Source: UBA8199 sp964507045 (lineage in GTDB: Bacteria; Verrucomicrobiota; Verrucomicrobiia; Limisphaerales; UBA8199). From it: a stretch of DNA of 64,000 nucleotides. Under the pieces are notes generated by a model. The model was not told the DNA's origin. It made no database searches and worked only from the letters and a program-made list of their open reading frames with translations. The DNA is taken from the NCBI GenBank assembly GCA_964507045.1, contig CAZDOO010000016.1, forward strand, positions 15,262-79,261. Direction: 5' to 3'. The position numbers were made by a program, and so were the translations under genes. This document shows, one piece after another, positions 59,950 through 64,000 of this stretch. Within the stretch, counting starts at the first letter, position 1; the number at the start of each line of letters is the position of its first letter.

Positions 59950-61029
59950 ATGAAGACTACAAAATCCATTCTCTCCAGCATGGTTCTTAACTGCGCCCTT
60001 GTCAGCGCCTTGCAATTAACCGGCGCGCCGGCCTGCTTCGCGCAACCGGACCCGAACTGGCTTAGCCACGACCGGAAGCGCCCCCTGCCGCCAGTCGTCA
60101 GCCCCGCCACCGCCAGCACCCAGGAACAAGCCGGCAAGGCGCCCTCGGATGCCACGGTCCTGTTCGACGGCAAAGACATCACGCAGTGGTGCAGCATGGA
60201 CGGCAGCCCCACCAAGTGGATTGTCCGCGACGGCTACATGGAGTGTGTGAAGGGCAGCGGCTACATCCGCACCCGCGAAAGCTTCGGCGATTGCCAGCTT
60301 CACGTGGAGTGGGCCACGCCCGTGCCCGCTCACGGCGAAGGCCAGGGCCGCGGCAACAGCGGCGTCTTCCTGGGCCTGGACCGCTACGAAATCCAGGTGC
60401 TGGACTCGTATGAGAACAAGACCTACGCCGACGGCAGCGCGGGCTCCATCTACGGCCAATTTCCGCCGCTGGCCAACGTCTGCCGACCCCCGGGCCAATG
60501 GCAGACCTACGACATTCTTTACACCGCCCCGCGCTTCGACGCCCAAGGCAAGCTGCTCTCGCCGGCCTGCGTGACCGTGATCCACAACGGCGTACTCATC
60601 CAGAACCATGTCCAGCTTAGCGGCCCGACCAGTTGGCTGGAGCGCGCGCCTTACCAGGCGCACCCGGCCAAGCAGCCTATCTCTCTGCAGGACCACGGCA
60701 ACCCGGTTCGCTTCCGCAATATCTGGGTCCGCGAACTCAGCCAGCCGGACCAGAAAGCAGTGGCGCCCCGGCCCGGCGGGCTCACGCTCCCGACGGCACT
60801 GCTCGACAGTTACACCGGCAAATATGACCGCGTCGAGATCACGCGCAAGGGCGACCAACTAATGGCGCGGGTGGGCGGCGTGAAGCTGCCGCTCTATGCC
60901 GAGTCGCAGACGAAGTTCACCGCCCGGCCAACCGACGTGCAGATCGAGTTTCCCGGCGGCGAGGGCAAGCCCGACCACCTGATCTGGTCCGTGGGCGAAG
61001 GCGCCAACGAGGCAAAACGAACCCCGTAG
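59950..61029 (+). CDS. DUF1080 (3-keto-disaccharide hydrolase family) secreted protein
   Basis: 359 residues from the ATG at 59950; signal peptide SILSSMVLNCALVSALQLTG up to CFAQ. The DUF1080 jellyroll starts at VLFDGKDITQWCSMDGSPTK, with GYIRTRESFGDCQLHVEWA, GNSGVFLGLDRYEIQVLDSY, PPGQWQTYDILYTAPRFD and the final VRFRNIWVRELSQ. Some members hydrolyse 3-keto-glycosides made by Gfo/Idh-type oxidases; the two Gfo/Idh proteins in the window would be plausible partners, though not adjacent. A C-terminal extension of about 90 residues follows the domain. Confidence 0.85.
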   Translation: MKTTKSILSSMVLNCALVSALQLTGAPACFAQPDPNWLSHDRKRPLPPVVSPATASTQEQAGKAPSDATVLFDGKDITQWCSMDGSPTKWIVRDGYMECVKGSGYIRTRESFGDCQLHVEWATPVPAHGEGQGRGNSGVFLGLDRYEIQVLDSYENKTYADGSAGSIYGQFPPLANVCRPPGQWQTYDILYTAPRFDAQGKLLSPACVTVIHNGVLIQNHVQLSGPTSWLERAPYQAHPAKQPISLQDHGNPVRFRNIWVRELSQPDQKAVAPRPGGLTLPTALLDSYTGKYDRVEITRKGDQLMARVGGVKLPLYAESQTKFTARPTDVQIEFPGGEGKPDHLIWSVGEGANEAKRTP

Positions 61030-61162
61030 GCACTGTGGGCCGGGCGCGTCAATCCGTGCGTGCCGTGCATGCCGGAATGGTCCCTATCAAGGCGGTTTCC
61101 GTGTCGTCTCCGGCGCCCACCGAGTAACGCTCCCGGCTATCGCCAGAACACAAAAGCGGCAT

Positions 61163-61191
61163 TTGACTAATCGCGCGGGCTTGCTCACTAT
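61163..61191 (+). promoter_or_regulatory. Putative recA promoter
   Basis: -35 TTGACT (61163-61168), 17 bp, -10 CACTAT (61186-61191). Transcription would start near 61198, leaving about 40 nt of leader. No LexA-type SOS box recognisable by eye. Confidence 0.4.
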
Positions 61192-61237
61192 GGCCCGCAG
61201 TTTTAACTAAGGTTCCAAATCACACTGTTACACGACT

Positions 61238-62305
<1,068 letters not shown>

Positions 62306-62337
62306 TTACCGCCTGGCCCGTAACGGGTCGCTTACGG

Positions 62338-62405
62338 TGGAGTAATGGAGTGCTGTCGGCAAAGGCTCCCCATTCCATTGCCCCACTTCTCCACCACCCC
62401 ATTGC
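62338..62405. repeat. Palindromic repeat of the GGAGTAATGGAGT/CCACCACCCC family
   Basis: Left arm GGTGGAGTAATGGAGTG, right arm CATTGCCCCACTTCTCCACC and CACCCCATTGCCCC. It lies between the convergent recA and TPR genes. Same type as 10582-10665 and the third module of 28-126. Confidence 0.6.
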
Positions 62406-62411
62406 CCCAAT

Positions 62412-63818
62412 TCAGGACGACCCCGCCTGCCCGCCATAATAGGCGTCAATCTTGTCGGCAACGTCCTTGTAGCCCACGTCCACGGCGTAGATGAGTTTGA
62501 ACTGGGCAATGGCTTCTTCACGCTTGGCCATCTTCTCATACACGCTGCCTAGCAGGTAGATCAGCTCCTTCTTCTCGTCGTCGAATACGGGCTTCTCCTT
62601 GATGGCATCCTGGAGGGTGGTGGCGGCCAGGTCATTGATGCCGCGCCGCGCAAAGCACTGGCCAAGGTAGCTCAAGGCCTGGATGCGCCGGTGCGGGTTG
62701 CCTTGGGCCTTCTGAAACTCCTTCATCGCGTCGGTGATCTTGCCCGCCTGGAAATAGAGCTGCCCCAGCTCGAAGCGGATTTGCAGGTCCGTCGGAAACC
62801 GCTCGGCGCGCTTCTGGCACTCGGCCAGCTGGAAGGCCTGTTTCTCGGCCTGGAGCTTCGCCACCTTGTCCGCGTAATCCGGGGCGCTGGCGTCAAGCTG
62901 CGCCACCTGGTAGTCGAACTTCCGCGCCATAGTGTCTGCGATGTTGCGGTCCAGGGACGCGTCCCCGCCGATCTCGGACGACTTGATCCGGTCGTAGTAG
63001 CTTAGGGCGCGGTCGAACTGCTGTTTCTGGGTATAGAGCTCGGCCAGTTGCCGCACCAGCTTCAGGTTTTTGGGCTCGGTCTTGAGCCGCGCCTCGTATT
63101 CGCCGATGAGCCGCTCCGCGACATCCTCCGACTTGACCTGCCGATTCTGCTGTTCCAGCGAGACCGCCTCCTCCTTGTCCTTCAGAATATCGCGATAGGA
63201 GCCGGTGCCGTCGGCCAGTGCCTCGTAACCGCCCTCGTCGAGCGTCTTGCGGGCCGAGAGATCCTTGAGCGCCTGGGCTAATTCCTGGTCGTTGGGGAAC
63301 GAAAGGGACAAATTCGCCAGTATCTTCTCCGCCCGGCCTACGTCGCCGGCGTCCGCCAGCGCGCTCGCATACTTGATCGCCACGTCCCGATCCTTGGGGG
63401 AATTGGTGATCAGGACCTCCAGCGACAAGACGGCGGTCTTCGGCAGTTCGAGGGCGGTAGCGGCTTCCACGACCAGCTTGTGCGCGCCCGAGTTGGTCGG
63501 GTCGCCGTTCAGAATCTGCTCGGCAATCTTCAGCGCCTCCACCGGGTCCTTGCCCACGGCCATGTGGCCCTTGGCCAGCATGGGCTGTGATCCGGCGCTG
63601 CTCATCATCTTCTTGAAGAAGCTGCGCCCGCTGCCCGCCTTGCGCGTCTGGGCCTGCCGCAGCGCCTTGCGACACTCATACAGCGCGGGCTCCCGCGCCA
63701 GCACCTGGTTGAAGAGATCAATCGCGTAATCAAAATTGTCACGCTGCAAGGCGTCGCTGCCTTTGGTGAAGAGCAGGCGCAGCTCCCGCGGAAGTTCATT
63801 CAGACTCTTTTCAGCCAT
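62412..63818 (-). CDS. Tetratricopeptide-repeat protein
   Basis: 468 residues, soluble, no signal peptide. TPR-like helix pairs occur in the N-terminal part (DALQRDNFDYAIDLFNQVLA), in the centre (LKLVRQLAELYTQKQQFDRA) and at the C-terminus (RFELGQLYFQAGKITDAMKE, LLGSVYEKMAKREEAIAQFK). A charged, probably coiled segment lies at about 300-350. It is a protein-interaction scaffold; no partner can be named. Convergent with recA, and the upstream region reaches the window end. Confidence 0.88.
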   Translation of the reverse strand: MAEKSLNELPRELRLLFTKGSDALQRDNFDYAIDLFNQVLAREPALYECRKALRQAQTRKAGSGRSFFKKMMSSAGSQPMLAKGHMAVGKDPVEALKIAEQILNGDPTNSGAHKLVVEAATALELPKTAVLSLEVLITNSPKDRDVAIKYASALADAGDVGRAEKILANLSLSFPNDQELAQALKDLSARKTLDEGGYEALADGTGSYRDILKDKEEAVSLEQQNRQVKSEDVAERLIGEYEARLKTEPKNLKLVRQLAELYTQKQQFDRALSYYDRIKSSEIGGDASLDRNIADTMARKFDYQVAQLDASAPDYADKVAKLQAEKQAFQLAECQKRAERFPTDLQIRFELGQLYFQAGKITDAMKEFQKAQGNPHRRIQALSYLGQCFARRGINDLAATTLQDAIKEKPVFDDEKKELIYLLGSVYEKMAKREEAIAQFKLIYAVDVGYKDVADKIDAYYGGQAGSS

Positions 63819-64000
63819 GGCCGAGTCTTGTCACAAGTGAGCAAACGAATCCAGCGCAAACGCAGCACCTCCCGCGGCGGGGCCGCATCTCACTTTCCTG
63901 CTACGGGGAGGGGCGGGGCACCGACATTCTGGTCGGCCTTCAGGGCAACTCCGGGCCGGGCCGACCGGCATAGCGGCGTTTGTTACAGGCCGAGCTGCGC
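63819..64000. other. Intergenic region at the window end
   Basis: No gene seen. A short hairpin CCGAC-attctg-GTCGG (63921-63936) and GC-rich low-complexity sequence are present; upstream region of the TPR gene. Confidence 0.35.

Noticed and set aside
61030..61237. SOS (LexA) box upstream of recA
   Set aside because: No convincing dyad of a known LexA type was found by eye; only a sigma-70-like promoter is proposed.

Overview
The window is GC-rich bacterial chromosome (no replicon, tRNA, rRNA, CRISPR or intact transposase seen). Gene content points to Verrucomicrobiota, probably the Pedosphaera/Limisphaera side of the phylum. The markers are a periplasmic sulfatase, a Tat-exported Gfo/Idh/MocA oxidoreductase, a DUF1080 protein, a ceramidase-like secreted protein, and a secreted beta-helix protein whose repeats open with a YVDVNN...SWAAAATTIQDAVDAA-type segment. 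Housekeeping genes (sufBC, purB, lon, thrS, recQ, argH, recA) are interspersed. The lineage call is inference from memory of these families; no search was run.

Layout. 1-4.7 kb: 3' part of a membrane-TPR (TMTC-like) gene, then fur-like regulator-sufB-sufC. 4.7-7.1 kb: secreted hypothetical protein and sulfatase. 7.2-21.4 kb: a long minus-strand block (purB, rhomboid protease, apbE-like, Gfo/Idh, LolC/E-LolD exporter, Ycf46-like AAA ATPase, ECF sigma factor plus a 76-aa partner, LolA-like protein overlapping lon, Hsp20, two small proteins). 21.9-32.5 kb: plus-strand run of three amidohydrolase-family genes, a PLC-like phosphodiesterase, a membrane spermidine-synthase-like protein and thrS. 32.6-35.6 kb: a DUF3857/transglutaminase/DUF2569 gene lying between thrS and a duplicated thrS 3' end. 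35.9-41.4 kb: isochorismatase-like hydrolase, ACT protein, glycoside-hydrolase-like protein, then a four-PDZ HtrA-type protease followed by a catalytically dead relative. 41.9-49.2 kb: recQ, an LptF/G permease overlapping a GAF-GAF histidine kinase, a DUF218 protein, a second Fur-family regulator and a zinc-ribbon membrane protein. 49.3-55.1 kb: argH, squalene/phytoene synthase, SHOCT-like protein, Gfo/Idh, ceramidase-like protein. 55.3-64 kb: XRE remnant, 1250-aa beta-helix protein, small ORF, DUF1080 protein, recA, TPR protein.

Envelope traffic is a recurrent theme: LolCD, a LolA-like protein, an LptF/G-like permease, Lon, Hsp20, HtrA and a rhomboid protease are all present, with an ECF sigma factor and a sensor kinase translationally linked or adjacent to some of them.

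The most unusual layer is intergenic. At least five families of short palindromic repeats fill the gaps between genes. One family (117 and 150 bp) sits directly after a stop codon and exactly 11 nt before the ATG of two unrelated genes, in the same orientation relative to the downstream gene. Another contains a perfect 73-nt palindrome. A composite of simple repeats lies in frame inside the first gene. Several genes also appear to have their -10 element only 5-9 nt before the start codon, suggesting leaderless mRNAs.
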